Source: Collinsella aerofaciens
GTDB taxonomy: Bacteria > Actinomycetota > Coriobacteriia > Coriobacteriales > Coriobacteriaceae
Length of the DNA: 39,659 bases
Direction of reading: 5' to 3'
Assembly: GCF_901212495.1 (NCBI RefSeq)
Contig: NZ_CAAKNY010000037.1
Coordinates: 1-39,659, forward strand
Positions 31,980 through 39,659 of this stretch are shown here, in pieces. A program made the translations under genes and the position numbers. The notes below the pieces were generated by a model, which saw nothing but the letters and a program-made list of their open reading frames with translations, had not been told where the DNA came from and did not search any database. The first letter of the stretch is position 1, and every line of letters starts with the position of its first letter.

Positions 31980-32837
31980 ATGGCACTTGTTACCACCGAA
32001 AAGATGCTCAAGGACGCTCAGGCCGGCCACTACGCCGTCGGCGCGTTCAACGTCGAGAACCTCGAGTTTGTTATGGCCATTCTGGCCGCTGCCGAGGAGA
32101 CCAAGTCCCCCGTCATCATGCAGACCACCCCGGGCACCATCAAGACCGCTGGTCTGGACTACTTCTACGGCATGGTGAAGGCCGCCGCCGAGCGCGCTTC
32201 CGTGCCCGTCGCTCTGCACCTCGATCACGGCGATGGCTATGACCGCTGCATGCAGGCTTTCCGCACGGGCTACACCTCTGTCATGATCGACGGTTCGCAC
32301 GAGTCCTTCGAGGACAACATTGCCCTGACCAAGTCCGTCGCCGATGCTGGCCGCGCCATGGGTGTGCCTGTCGAGGCTGAGCTCGGCAAGGTTGGCGGCA
32401 AGGAGGACGATGGTCCCGCGGTTGAGGGCGAGAGCCCTTACACCGATCCTGTCGAGGCCAAGGAGTTCGTCGAGCGCACCGGCTGCACCTCGCTGGCCAT
32501 TGGCGTTGGCACCAGCCACGGCGTGTACACGAGCGATCCTCACATCGAGCAGTCCGTGGTCAAGGCCATCCGCGACGCCGTCGACGTGCCGCTGGTTCTG
32601 CACGGCACCTCCGGTGTGCCCGATGAGCAGGTTGCCGAGGCTGTGAAGAACGGCATCTGCAAGGTTAACTACGCCACCGAGCTACGTCAGGCCTACACCA
32701 AGGGCTTCATGGCCTACATGGCCGAGAATCCCGCCTGCTTCGATCCCAAGAAGCCGGCCAAGGAGGGTATGCGTGAGATCACCGAGCTGGTTAAGATCCG
32801 CATGACCAACCTCAACTCCGTGGGCAAAGCAGAGTAA
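31980..32837 (+). CDS. Class II tagatose/fructose-bisphosphate aldolase
   Basis: This enzyme would cleave tagatose-1,6-bisphosphate (or fructose-1,6-bisphosphate) to dihydroxyacetone phosphate and glyceraldehyde-3-phosphate. The 285-residue protein has the zinc-dependent class II layout with Asp82 and His83 in LHLDHGD, His180 in GVGTSHGVY and His208 in LVLHGTSG, the same positions as in GatY/KbaY. The start at 31980 is set by AGGAG nine bases ahead and by homology; the open frame extends 47 codons further up without similarity. Lactic-acid-bacterial LacD is a class I enzyme, unrelated in sequence. No other aldolase is in the window, so this gene probably completes the tagatose pathway, though glycolytic fructose-bisphosphate aldolase is the alternative. 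Confidence 0.92.
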   Translation: MALVTTEKMLKDAQAGHYAVGAFNVENLEFVMAILAAAEETKSPVIMQTTPGTIKTAGLDYFYGMVKAAAERASVPVALHLDHGDGYDRCMQAFRTGYTSVMIDGSHESFEDNIALTKSVADAGRAMGVPVEAELGKVGGKEDDGPAVEGESPYTDPVEAKEFVERTGCTSLAIGVGTSHGVYTSDPHIEQSVVKAIRDAVDVPLVLHGTSGVPDEQVAEAVKNGICKVNYATELRQAYTKGFMAYMAENPACFDPKKPAKEGMREITELVKIRMTNLNSVGKAE

Positions 32838-32861
32838 CAACAAGGGTACTCTGATCCCACC

Positions 32862-33012
32862 GGACGGTTTGGGCGGGTCCCGTACTTAGTTTCCAAAACG
32901 TCCTCGCGCATGAAGGCCCCCGTTGTCTCGCTTCTTCGAAGCGTTGACAACGGGGGCCTTCGCGCTGCGGAATGATTTTGGAAACTAAGTACGGGACCCG
33001 CCCAAACCGTCC
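32862..33012. repeat. 151-bp nested palindrome after the aldolase gene
   Basis: The outer arms (32862-32898 and 32976-33012) are perfectly complementary over 37 bp. Inside, GAAGGCCCCCGTTGTC pairs with GACAACGGGGGCCTTC (16 bp), and inside that GCTTC pairs with GAAGC. The inner stem can act as a bidirectional terminator for the aldolase and HAD genes. The outer arms are unusually perfect for intergenic DNA, which suggests a mobile or recently copied element. Confidence 0.8.
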
Positions 33013-33061
33013 TGCTCAATCGCCCTTGTGGTGTTGGGGCTGAAAGGGTGGGACGCGTGGG

Positions 33062-33685
33062 TTATTTGGTTGTTAGGGTTAGTAGGTCGTTGGGGGTTTT
33101 GAGGTTGTAGGTGGCGTTTGGGATGTCTTGGTGTGATCCCCATGCTGCTCGGGCAAAACTGACCCCTGCCGAAGTTGCGCATTGTTCGTCGTAGACGGTG
33201 TCGCCAACGTAGATGACGTTGCCAGGATTCGCGCCCGTACGCCGGAGATATTCGAGCATGGGAGCGGGTGCGGGTTTATGTTCGGTTGTGTCTTCGACAA
33301 GGATGATGTGCTCAAAATACTTATCGAAGCCAAGGGGTGCAATTTCTTCTGCGTATTCGTCGCGCGCACGTGAGGAGACGATGCCAAGTTTGCAGCCGTT
33401 GTCGGAGAGTGTTGCGATAACTTCGTGCAAGCCGGGAAACACGCTGATGGTGCTTTTGAAGCTGGCGGCAACTTGGCACCAGCGATCCAGCGTTGCCTGT
33501 GAGTAGATCCCAAGTTTCTCAAGGGCATCCTTGCCGGGTATGCCGAGGGCAAAGTCAAGCTCGTGTCGGGGAAGCGTTTTGCCGGTTTCTTCTTGGATAA
33601 TCTGGCCAAGCGATGACAGCACGCTTTCTTCTGTATCTGCCAATGTCCCATCAACGTCAAACACGATATAGTCAAAGTACTTCAT
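33062..33685 (-). CDS. HAD-superfamily phosphatase (PGP/beta-PGM-like)
   Basis: The 207-residue protein is a HAD hydrolase with an alpha-helical cap of the phosphoglycolate phosphatase type. Motif I is VFDVDGTLADT (nucleophile and general acid Asp), motif II GIVSSRARDEY (Ser), motif III the Lys in EHKPAPAPM, and motif IV VIYVGDTVYDEQCA (metal-binding Asp). The substrate cannot be deduced; sugar phosphates or pyrophosphate are typical. GGAG seven bases ahead of the ATG at 33685 makes MKYFDYIVFD the start. It follows the AraC gene by 56 bp in the same direction and is probably co-transcribed, so AraC may control it. Confidence 0.87.
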   Translation of the reverse strand: MKYFDYIVFDVDGTLADTEESVLSSLGQIIQEETGKTLPRHELDFALGIPGKDALEKLGIYSQATLDRWCQVAASFKSTISVFPGLHEVIATLSDNGCKLGIVSSRARDEYAEEIAPLGFDKYFEHIILVEDTTEHKPAPAPMLEYLRRTGANPGNVIYVGDTVYDEQCATSAGVSFARAAWGSHQDIPNATYNLKTPNDLLTLTTK

Positions 33686-33741
33686 ATAGTAGCTCCTATC
33701 CATTGTTTGCCTGCAAGTTTGATGCAGTGACAGAAGAAGGG

Positions 33742-34680
33742 CTAGCGGGATTTCTGCCTGGTACTATCGAGATTCTGCCTCGCTGCTCGATAGCTCGAAG
33801 GAGTGCATCCCATTTGTTCTTTAAATACCTGGCCAAGATGGCTTGCTGTCGCAAAGCCGCATTGGCGCGCGACTGTCTGGACCGTTCGCGTGGTGTGTGC
33901 CAAAAGTTCGCAAGCACGGTTTACGCGGTATGCGCGCAGATATGCCGCTGGGGTCGTTCCTGCGCAAGCTTCGATAATGCGGTAACACTCTCTTTCGCTT
34001 ACGCCGGCTGCAGATGCCATCTGGGGCACATCTATAGCGGCTGCATAGTTTGCGCGGATATAGTCCAGGATTGCCTTGAACTGTACGTCGCGGTTGGTCA
34101 TCCAAGAGGCGTTGTCGGAGGAAAAGAGCGGTTCGGCCTTGGCGTAAATCTGAATCCAGAGCTCTGACAAGCTATTCCGAAGCGCCATCTCGTTCTGCGG
34201 CCGTTGAAGGTCGTGGTTAAAGGAACTCTTTAGCAAATCGATAAAAGGCATATCGTCGGGGTTGGTGGGCGACCATTTGAGCACATCGACGCCTCGACAT
34301 TGCAGCAAAGGATTGATATAGCGCTTTTGAAGGCGTCCCGCGGGATCGCCGAGCATCGACGGCTGAAAGATATGCAACATTTGAATGGCTGGTGCCGAAT
34401 TGGGTGATTGCAGCGTGCTGTGCAAAACGCCGCCGTTGATAAAGCCGGCGGACCCTTCCTCAAAGCGTACGTGCTCATGAGCCGCGCGCGTTCGATAGTC
34501 AATCGCTCCCTGCTCCATGTAGAAAAGCTCAACTTCGGAATGCCAGTGCCAGGGGACGGAATTGCCCGGATAGCGAGCGAATTCTGCGCGTTCGGCAATA
34601 TAGGGCCAGTCTTCGGCGGTCTCGGGAAACGCTTCCTCGCGTCCTCCGCGGTGCAATTCTATGTGATCCATGTTTCGCAT
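33742..34680 (-). CDS. AraC-family transcriptional regulator
   Basis: The 312-residue protein has an N-terminal cupin-like sensor (VPWHWHSEVELFYMEQGAIDYRTRAAHEHVRFEEGSAGFINGGVLHST, residues about 40-88, with the H.H..E pattern of sugar-responsive members) and a C-terminal double helix-turn-helix (IDVPQMASAAGVSERECYRIIEACAGTTPAAYLRAYRVNRACELLAHTTRTVQTVARQCGFATASHLGQVFKEQMGCTPSSYR, about 217-300). It probably controls carbohydrate genes, perhaps the HAD gene behind it. I see no strong ribosome binding site at 34680; the ATG three codons later is an alternative. Confidence 0.88.
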   Translation of the reverse strand: MRNMDHIELHRGGREEAFPETAEDWPYIAERAEFARYPGNSVPWHWHSEVELFYMEQGAIDYRTRAAHEHVRFEEGSAGFINGGVLHSTLQSPNSAPAIQMLHIFQPSMLGDPAGRLQKRYINPLLQCRGVDVLKWSPTNPDDMPFIDLLKSSFNHDLQRPQNEMALRNSLSELWIQIYAKAEPLFSSDNASWMTNRDVQFKAILDYIRANYAAAIDVPQMASAAGVSERECYRIIEACAGTTPAAYLRAYRVNRACELLAHTTRTVQTVARQCGFATASHLGQVFKEQMGCTPSSYRAARQNLDSTRQKSR

Positions 34681-34705
34681 GGCATCAGTATAAAGCGCGA
34701 TGGGC

Positions 34706-34915
34706 TTAGATTGCTCTTGCCTGTTCGGGGAACGCCTTGTCTAGGGATGCTTGGAGTTTTTCGAACGACGCTCGCAAGTTGAGGCTCTGGTCGGTTGAGC
34801 GTTTGGATTTTGGGGTTGGGGAGTCGAGGAGGCCGTTTCTCTGTGTCGGGGGGAAGGAGAAAAGGTTTGCATGATTTAGGGATGGCTGCTGTGCTGCGTC
34901 ATTGGAAGAATGCAT
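34706..34915 (-). CDS. Possible small protein, unknown
   Basis: A 69-residue frame with AGGAGG ten bases ahead of its ATG. The composition is polar (Ser, Gln, Asn, Pro), with one possible helix near the end (LNLRASFEKLQASLDKAFPEQA). I recognise no family. A stop codon in another frame (GTGGACATCGAGGAGGCCGCATAA, ending near 34919) just before its start could be the end of a decayed gene. It may be a real small gene or chance. Confidence 0.35.
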   Translation of the reverse strand: MHSSNDAAQQPSLNHANLFSFPPTQRNGLLDSPTPKSKRSTDQSLNLRASFEKLQASLDKAFPEQARAI

Positions 34916-35168
34916 GCTTATGCGGCCTCCTCGATGTCCACCAAAAGATTGCGCTCGGGGTATGCTGCTAGGTCCCGTGCGCTGGCAGTATTATGCCGCG
35001 GCTGCTGCAAAGAAGCGCTAAAGAAAGGCTTAACCTGGTTTGGTGTTACGATGAAACTGCAGGTCAGAGGTATTGAATAACACTCTTGAAAGGTTTTGAG
35101 CTTAAGGACTTTCTAAGGTTTGTGACGTGAATATGGCGCGGACGTGCGGAGCGTGTGAATGCTCGCTG
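34916..35168. other. Gap without a supported gene
   Basis: Between the small frame and the convergent-strand NUDIX-Vsr gene end. Frames are short. On the minus strand an open stretch ending DLAAYPERNLLVDIEEAA is closed upstream by a stop and has no convincing start, as a gene remnant would. Confidence 0.35.
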
Positions 35169-36158
35169 TTAGCGCTGCGGCTCTGCGGCGCGCACCTGCT
35201 CGATGACCTTTTCCATCGTGGCGTCGATGCGGTCTTTTTTGAGCTCGCATTCCCAGATGGTTATGGGTGTCCAGCCCATTTGAGTGAGTGCTGCCACGGC
35301 AGCGCGGTCGCGCTCGATGTTGCGACGGAACTTTGCCTCCCAAAACTCAACGTTGCGCTTGGGCTGGCTCGGGTTGCACTTGGGGCAGCGGTGCCAAAAA
35401 CAGCCGTTGACGAAGATGGCGATCTTGCGGCCGGGGAAGGCGATGTCGGGCTTGCCGGGAACCTTCCATTCCAAGCGATAGCCCGTAAGGCCCGCGGCGC
35501 GCAGACGCTGGCGAACGAGCAGCTCGGGCTTGGTGTTGGCGCGCTTGTTGCCCTTCATGGACTTTTTGATGGCGGCGCGACGGCGCACGAGTTCACGCTC
35601 GTCGGCGGAAAGATCCGAGGTATCGATGCCGTCGAGTAGGCCGGGCTTGGGACGCTTCTTGCTGCGGCGCTTAGGTGCGCGCTTGGATTTGGCGGCAGGC
35701 TCGTCAGCCGTGGCGGTCTCGGCGTCGTTGGTGCTGCCGTTGGCCTCAAGCCGGTCTTCCTTCAGCTCAATCAGGGCATCAATGAGCCCCTTGTCGGCGG
35801 GCATCCATTCCACCGTGGCAAGTGAGGCGCGCGGAATCCAGCGGATATCGAGCTGACGGTCATGCTTCTGGGGCTCATCGGATTCATCGGCGAGCGAGCA
35901 GTAGTAGCACTCCATGGAGAGATGAAAATCGGGGTAGTCATATTCAACGGTATAGAAATCGCGCAGGTTGGTGACTTTTACCTGTAGCTCTTCCATGAGC
36001 TCGCGGCGCACAGCGTCTTCGGGTGTTTCGCCGGGCATGAGCTTGCCGCCGGGGAACTCCCAAAGTCCCTGCATGTCGCCGTAGCCGCGCTGCACGGCCA
36101 GTAGTTCGTCGGATCCTTCCTTGCGAATGATCCCAGCAGCAACATGAACGGTCTTCAA
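35169..36158 (-). CDS. NUDIX hydrolase fused to a Vsr-type endonuclease
   Basis: The 329-residue protein joins two DNA-maintenance domains. Residues 1-135 are a MutT/NUDIX domain with a full NUDIX box: G38-x5-E44-x7-R52-E53-x2-E56-E57. Such domains clear oxidised nucleotides. A basic, Ala/Lys/Arg-rich linker (about 136-185) follows. Residues about 190-325 match very-short-patch repair endonucleases: NTKPELLVRQRLRAAGL.GYR, VPGKPDIAFPGRKIAIFVNGCFWHRC (catalytic Asp238, His256 and zinc-type Cys), RN..FW..K...N..RD, TPITIWECELKK. Vsr nicks T:G mismatches made by cytosine methylation. No cytosine methyltransferase is in the window. I see no clear ribosome binding site; the first Met matches MutT starts. 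Confidence 0.88.
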   Translation of the reverse strand: MKTVHVAAGIIRKEGSDELLAVQRGYGDMQGLWEFPGGKLMPGETPEDAVRRELMEELQVKVTNLRDFYTVEYDYPDFHLSMECYYCSLADESDEPQKHDRQLDIRWIPRASLATVEWMPADKGLIDALIELKEDRLEANGSTNDAETATADEPAAKSKRAPKRRSKKRPKPGLLDGIDTSDLSADERELVRRRAAIKKSMKGNKRANTKPELLVRQRLRAAGLTGYRLEWKVPGKPDIAFPGRKIAIFVNGCFWHRCPKCNPSQPKRNVEFWEAKFRRNIERDRAAVAALTQMGWTPITIWECELKKDRIDATMEKVIEQVRAAEPQR

Positions 36159-36187
36159 CAGGAGTCCTTCCTCAACATCGATACGTG

Positions 36188-36314
36188 GGGTAGCTAATTT
36201 GGGACGGGGCTATTTTAGCTACCCCCATACGGCAGCTGATATTTGTCCCAACCCCAAATAGGTCGTCGGTAGACAAAGGGTAGCTAAAATAGCCCCGTCC
36301 CAAATTAGCTACCC
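36188..36314. repeat. 127-bp inverted repeat with 37-bp perfect arms
   Basis: 36188-36224 and 36278-36314 are exact complements over 37 bp. Each arm is itself partly palindromic (GGGTAGCTAA at one end, TTAGCTACCC at the other). The centre of each contains GGGACGGGG. It lies between the divergent NUDIX-Vsr gene and the ABC genes, where it replaces most of the promoter space. The arm length equals that of the element at 32862-33012, but the sequences differ. Confidence 0.8.
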
Positions 36315-36422
36315 AGCGCTACCTTACACAACGGTAAGGCAACCGTAAGCCATATCGATGGTAGCCGACTCGGCTTCTTGCGACTATAGATGCCGTAGAC
36401 TAATCGCAAGAAAGGACTCGGA

Positions 36423-37208
36423 ATGCAAACCACGCACATGGCGACCCCGGTACTGGAGGTCGCGAATCTCGAAAAAGTATATGGAGCGCTGGGCAACGTG
36501 ACCCGCGCGCTCAACGACGTCAGCTTTACCGTCAACCGCGGCGAATTTGTTGGCATCATGGGCGCCTCGGGCTCGGGCAAGTCGACGTTGCTCAACTGCG
36601 TCTCGACCATCGATAGCGCCACGAGCGGCACCATCCGCATCAACGGGCAGGACGTTACGCGCATGAAGCAGGCTAAGCTTTCGCAGTTCCGCCGCGAGGA
36701 GCTCGGCTTTATCTTCCAGGACTCCAACCTGCTCGATACGCTCACGGCACGCGAGAACATCGCCCTGCCGCTCACCATCGCCCGCACAAACTCGGCAGAG
36801 ATCTCGACCCGCGTGCAGGATGTGGCCGCGCGTCTGTCCGTGAGCCAGGTGCTCGACAAATATCCCTACCAGATGTCCGGCGGCCAGCAGCAGCGCGTTG
36901 CCGCCTGTCGCGCGCTTGTCACCGACCCCACCATGATCATGGCCGACGAGCCCACCGGTGCCCTCGATTCCAAGAGCGCTCGCCTGCTGCTCGAGAGCCT
37001 GGAGGCCCTCAATCGCCGCCTGCGCGCCACCGTGCTCATGGTCACGCACGACAGCTTTGCCGCCAGCTACACGAGCCGTGTGCTGTTTATTCGTGACGGC
37101 AAGATCTTCACCGAGCTGCGCCGCGGCGACACCGACCGCCGAGAGTTCTTCGACCGCATTATGGAGGTCGTTGCCATGATGGGCGGTGAGGGCTCCGATG
37201 CTCTGTAA
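36423..37208 (+). CDS. ABC exporter ATPase, BceA/MacB type
   Basis: The 261-residue ATPase has all motifs of the LolD/MacB/BceA family: Walker [12 protein letters not shown] (about 49-59), Q-loop [12 protein letters not shown], signature [17 protein letters not shown], Walker [16 protein letters not shown] and the switch His in [10 protein letters not shown]. It pairs with the large permease encoded next, with an overlap of 11 bases. Such pairs confer resistance to, or sense, cell-wall-active peptides, usually with a two-component system; no such system is visible in the window. AAAGGA stands seven bases ahead of ATG 36423. Confidence 0.93.
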   Translation: MQTTHMATPVLEVANLEKVYGALGNVTRALNDVSFTVNRGEFVGIMGASGSGKSTLLNCVSTIDSATSGTIRINGQDVTRMKQAKLSQFRREELGFIFQDSNLLDTLTARENIALPLTIARTNSAEISTRVQDVAARLSVSQVLDKYPYQMSGGQQQRVAACRALVTDPTMIMADEPTGALDSKSARLLLESLEALNRRLRATVLMVTHDSFAASYTSRVLFIRDGKIFTELRRGDTDRREFFDRIMEVVAMMGGEGSDAL

Positions 37209-39435
37209 ACTCGCTTGGGGCAACGTCCGCCGCGCCGGCCGCGACTACCTCGTTTACTTGTTGACGCTCACCCTGGGCGTCACGGTCTTCTATGCCTTTA
37301 ACACCGTCTCGATGCAGGTCGACATCGCCGGCATCAAGGAAGCGGGCTTGTCCGAGGTCATGGGTATCATGCTCGGCTACCTCACGTACTTTTTGGCCGG
37401 CGTCATGGCCTTTTTGATGGTGTACGCCAATAACTTCATCATGAAACGCCGCAAAAAGGAGTTTGGCCTGTACCAGGTACTCGGCATGGGGCGTGGGCGC
37501 GTCGCCACGATCATGGCGCTCGAGACCGTGATCGTTTCGGTCGGCGCCTTTATCGCCGGCATCGTGCTGGGCGTGGGGCTCTCTCAGCTCATGGTATTCT
37601 TTACGGCCTCGCTCTTTAAGACACAGATCGCCAATTTCCACTTCTTTTTCTCGGTGCATGCGTTCAACCTGACCCTTGCCTGCATGCTCGTAATGTTTGT
37701 GCTCACGTTGCTGCTGAACCTTCTCGCCGTGCGTCGTACCAAACTCATCGAGCTCATGGGTGCCGAGCGTCGCAACGAGAGCATCAAGACACGCAACCCC
37801 TGGATCGCGATTGCCATCTTTGCCGTGGGCGTGGTGCTGGTGGGCGTGGCCTATTACCGTCTGCTACGTGATGGGATCCCGCTCACCGATACGGACAGCA
37901 AGATGCAAGAGGCCATGAACCAGTTTGGCATCACGACCGCTATGGTTACAGTGGGCACCTTTGCCCTGTTCTGGGGACTCTCGGGCATGCTCATCAAGCT
38001 GCTGCAGAGCCTGCGCGGTGTGTATTGGCGCGGTCTCAACATGTTTACCGTGCGCCAGCTTGCGGCCAAGGTCAACACGGTGTGCTTTTCGATGGGCGTC
38101 ATCGCGATGATCCTGTTCCTCGCCATTACCTCGGTGACGTGCGGTATGTCGATCGCCAACGTGATGAACGAGAATCTGGAGCGCTATACGCCGGTCGATA
38201 TGTCGCAGACGTATATCTATTACACGCCCGATGATCTCGACCATTACAAAGAGTATGCTGACCCGTCTGAGGCCGATCGTATGGTGCCGGCCGACGCAAC
38301 GGTCGACTTGTACTCTGCATGGCATGGTGAGCTTGTCGATCCGGACAATGATACGGAGAGTATTTATGGTAAGTCGGCGGACAACAACCTCGAGACCGGC
38401 AAGAAGGTCAATATCGCCGATGTTGCCGGTGAGCATGTGCAGATCGATTCGTATCTGAGTTATCCGCTTGGCGGCTCGGATCCTTCGGTGACTCCAAGTG
38501 AGATGTGCAAGATCATGGGCGAAAAGCTCCCCAAGGCGCTCGAGGGTAGCAACGCCGACACGACAGGCCTGTCTGTGACGCCGGCAAGTCAGTACAACAA
38601 ATTGCGTCAGATGATGGGCAAGGAGCCGGTGAGCATTGGTCGCGACCAGTACTTGCTCACGTGTGATATGGGCGGCGAGCTGGTCGACATGTACACCAAG
38701 TATATGGCTGGCGGCCATGCCCTTACCTTGGGCGGGCATACGCTCAAGCCCGCTGGCGACAAGTCGGACGAGGATACGGCTGCCATCGCCAACTCGGCGA
38801 TGGGCAGTAATCCGGGTACCGTCGTCGTTGCCGACGAGCTGTTGTCCCAACTTAATCTGCAACCGTATTCCAGTAGCCTGCTCGTTAACTACAAACAGGG
38901 GATGGATGCGACCGAGGCAGACGAGAGCATTAAATACACTGCGCTCGACAATCTACTCGTTGACGGCAAGGAGCCGGGGTCGTGGGGACTCTTCATCACA
39001 CGCTCCGAGATGTACACGCAAGCAGCGCAAATGAACGGTCTTATTAGCTACCTAGCCATCTACATCGGCTTTGTATTGGTCGTTGCATGCGCGGCGATTC
39101 TGTCGATCCAGCAGCTCTCCAATGTGGCCGATGGCAGCCGCAGCTATCGTGTGCTGGCGCAGATCGGCTGTGACGACCGCCAGATCCGCCATTCGGTGAT
39201 GGCACAGCAAGCGGTGTTCTTCCTGTTCCCGCTGGCAGTAGGCCTGGCGCACTCCTTTGTGGCGCTCAAGGTGATTATCGACCTGGTGAGCACGTTCGGT
39301 CATATGAGCATCGGCGGCACCGTGGGCCTCACCTGCGCGATCTTCTTGGCATCCTACGGCGGCTACTTCTTGGTAACTTACCTCATGAGCACTGGCATAG
39401 TGCGAGCCGCCATCGCCACCCGCTACAGCGAGTAA
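37198..39435 (+). CDS. BceB-like ABC exporter permease (FtsX family)
   Basis: The 745-residue protein has the BceB layout: a first membrane segment (YLVYLLTLTLGVTVFYAF), a first FtsX domain (about 45-160: GIMLGYLTYFLAGVMAFLMVYANNFIMKRRKKEFGLYQVLGMGRGRV is its core), further segments up to about residue 330, a large extracellular domain of about 280 residues (about 335-615) and a C-terminal FtsX-like part (YLAIYIGFVLVVACAAILSIQQLSNVADGSRSYRVLAQIGCDDRQIRHSV, then three segments). The extracellular domain is the peptide-sensing region in BceB. The start at 37198 overlaps the ATPase gene; GTGAGGG lies five bases ahead. A terminator follows at 39474-39513. Confidence 0.9.
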   Translation: MLCKLAWGNVRRAGRDYLVYLLTLTLGVTVFYAFNTVSMQVDIAGIKEAGLSEVMGIMLGYLTYFLAGVMAFLMVYANNFIMKRRKKEFGLYQVLGMGRGRVATIMALETVIVSVGAFIAGIVLGVGLSQLMVFFTASLFKTQIANFHFFFSVHAFNLTLACMLVMFVLTLLLNLLAVRRTKLIELMGAERRNESIKTRNPWIAIAIFAVGVVLVGVAYYRLLRDGIPLTDTDSKMQEAMNQFGITTAMVTVGTFALFWGLSGMLIKLLQSLRGVYWRGLNMFTVRQLAAKVNTVCFSMGVIAMILFLAITSVTCGMSIANVMNENLERYTPVDMSQTYIYYTPDDLDHYKEYADPSEADRMVPADATVDLYSAWHGELVDPDNDTESIYGKSADNNLETGKKVNIADVAGEHVQIDSYLSYPLGGSDPSVTPSEMCKIMGEKLPKALEGSNADTTGLSVTPASQYNKLRQMMGKEPVSIGRDQYLLTCDMGGELVDMYTKYMAGGHALTLGGHTLKPAGDKSDEDTAAIANSAMGSNPGTVVVADELLSQLNLQPYSSSLLVNYKQGMDATEADESIKYTALDNLLVDGKEPGSWGLFITRSEMYTQAAQMNGLISYLAIYIGFVLVVACAAILSIQQLSNVADGSRSYRVLAQIGCDDRQIRHSVMAQQAVFFLFPLAVGLAHSFVALKVIIDLVSTFGHMSIGGTVGLTCAIFLASYGGYFLVTYLMSTGIVRAAIATRYSE

Positions 39436-39473
39436 CAAGCGGGCAAAACCGTTGCAAAACCAGTGCGAACAAC

Positions 39474-39513
39474 CGCCGCGAAGGGAGTCCAGCCCCCCTT
39501 CGCGGCGTTTTTT
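39474..39513 (+). terminator. Terminator after the ABC exporter genes
   Basis: CGCCGCGAAGGG (39474-39485) pairs with CCCTTCGCGGCG (39496-39507), followed by TTTTTT. Confidence 0.9.
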
Positions 39514-39534
39514 GCCTGACTGATGAGTCTCAAG

Positions 39535-39659
39535 ACCAAGTGAGTAGACTTTTTTGGATCTGTCGAGCACATCGCGGGTGGCGCCCAATAAAACAGCAGG
39601 TCAGGGCTGTGGCGTTTTGGGGCGTGCTTGGCCTCCTGCAAAAAGCCTACTCACTTGGT
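39535..39659. repeat. Inverted repeat at the window edge
   Basis: ACCAAGTGAGTAG at 39535-39547 is the exact complement of the last 13 bases of the window (39647-39659); with one mismatch the pairing extends through CTTTTT / AAAAAG. The 99 bases between the arms hold no gene. The element may continue past the window. Confidence 0.65.

Noticed and set aside
34920..35030. Minus-strand open stretch ending DLAAYPERNLLVDIEEAA
   Set aside because: No ATG or GTG start with a ribosome binding site before an upstream stop; it may be a gene remnant but cannot be supported as a gene.

Overview
The window looks like a gut actinobacterial chromosome segment, most likely Collinsella or a close relative in the Coriobacteriia. 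That placement is an inference from the high GC content, the strong AAAGGA-type ribosome binding sites, and the gene content: a PTS, tagatose pathway and Leloir pathway together, a flavodiiron protein, and no respiratory genes. No rRNA, tRNA, CRISPR or transposase gene is visible.

Layout. 1-2533: the end of nagA, a mutarotase (galM) and a divergent DeoR-type regulator. 2654-7854: a segment bracketed by two clusters of 55-bp palindromic repeats; it holds a GntR regulator, an unknown PTS-linked protein, a fused PTS EIICB and a ParE/Phd-like toxin-antitoxin pair. 7948-18008: a lactose PTS and tagatose-6-phosphate cluster in several transcription units: lacG and lacE on the minus strand, then a LacI regulator, lacF, an unknown membrane protein, lacA, lacB, lacX and lacC on the plus strand. 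18414-22441: the Leloir genes galM-galK-galT on the minus strand. 22747-30660: a second LacI regulator, a flavodiiron protein, an mglBAC galactose/glucose ABC transporter and an orphan PTS EIIB. 30841-32837: a DeoR regulator divergent from a class II tagatose/fructose-bisphosphate aldolase, which would complete the tagatose route. 33062-39435: a HAD phosphatase, an AraC regulator, a NUDIX-Vsr fusion and a BceAB-like ABC exporter.

How the genes fit together. Lactose would enter through LacF/LacE as lactose-6-phosphate and be split by LacG. The galactose-6-phosphate would be isomerised by LacAB, phosphorylated by LacC and cleaved by the class II aldolase. Free galactose or glucose would enter through MglBAC and be handled by GalM, GalK and GalT. 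Three recurring operator-like motifs tie these units together: TTGTTC-N6-GTTTGAATG at the DeoR gene and lacF; ACCGTTCACGG at lacF, lacA and galM/lacI2, with variants at lacI; and TGTTAACGTACTC at galM/lacI2, mglB and mglA.

Most striking observations. (1) The MglB-like binding protein reads as a complete circular permutation of the classical galactose/glucose-binding protein, with the sugar-contacting residues retained. (2) Two 139-nt intergenic elements, just after lacB and just after lacC, have the same complex fold with extensive compensatory base changes and conserved loops, which suggests an undescribed structured RNA. (3) MglC carries about 220 extra N-terminal residues that look like a cytoplasmic coiled coil. 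(4) A NUDIX domain is fused to a Vsr-type endonuclease. Comparisons with known proteins are from memory; no database search was run.
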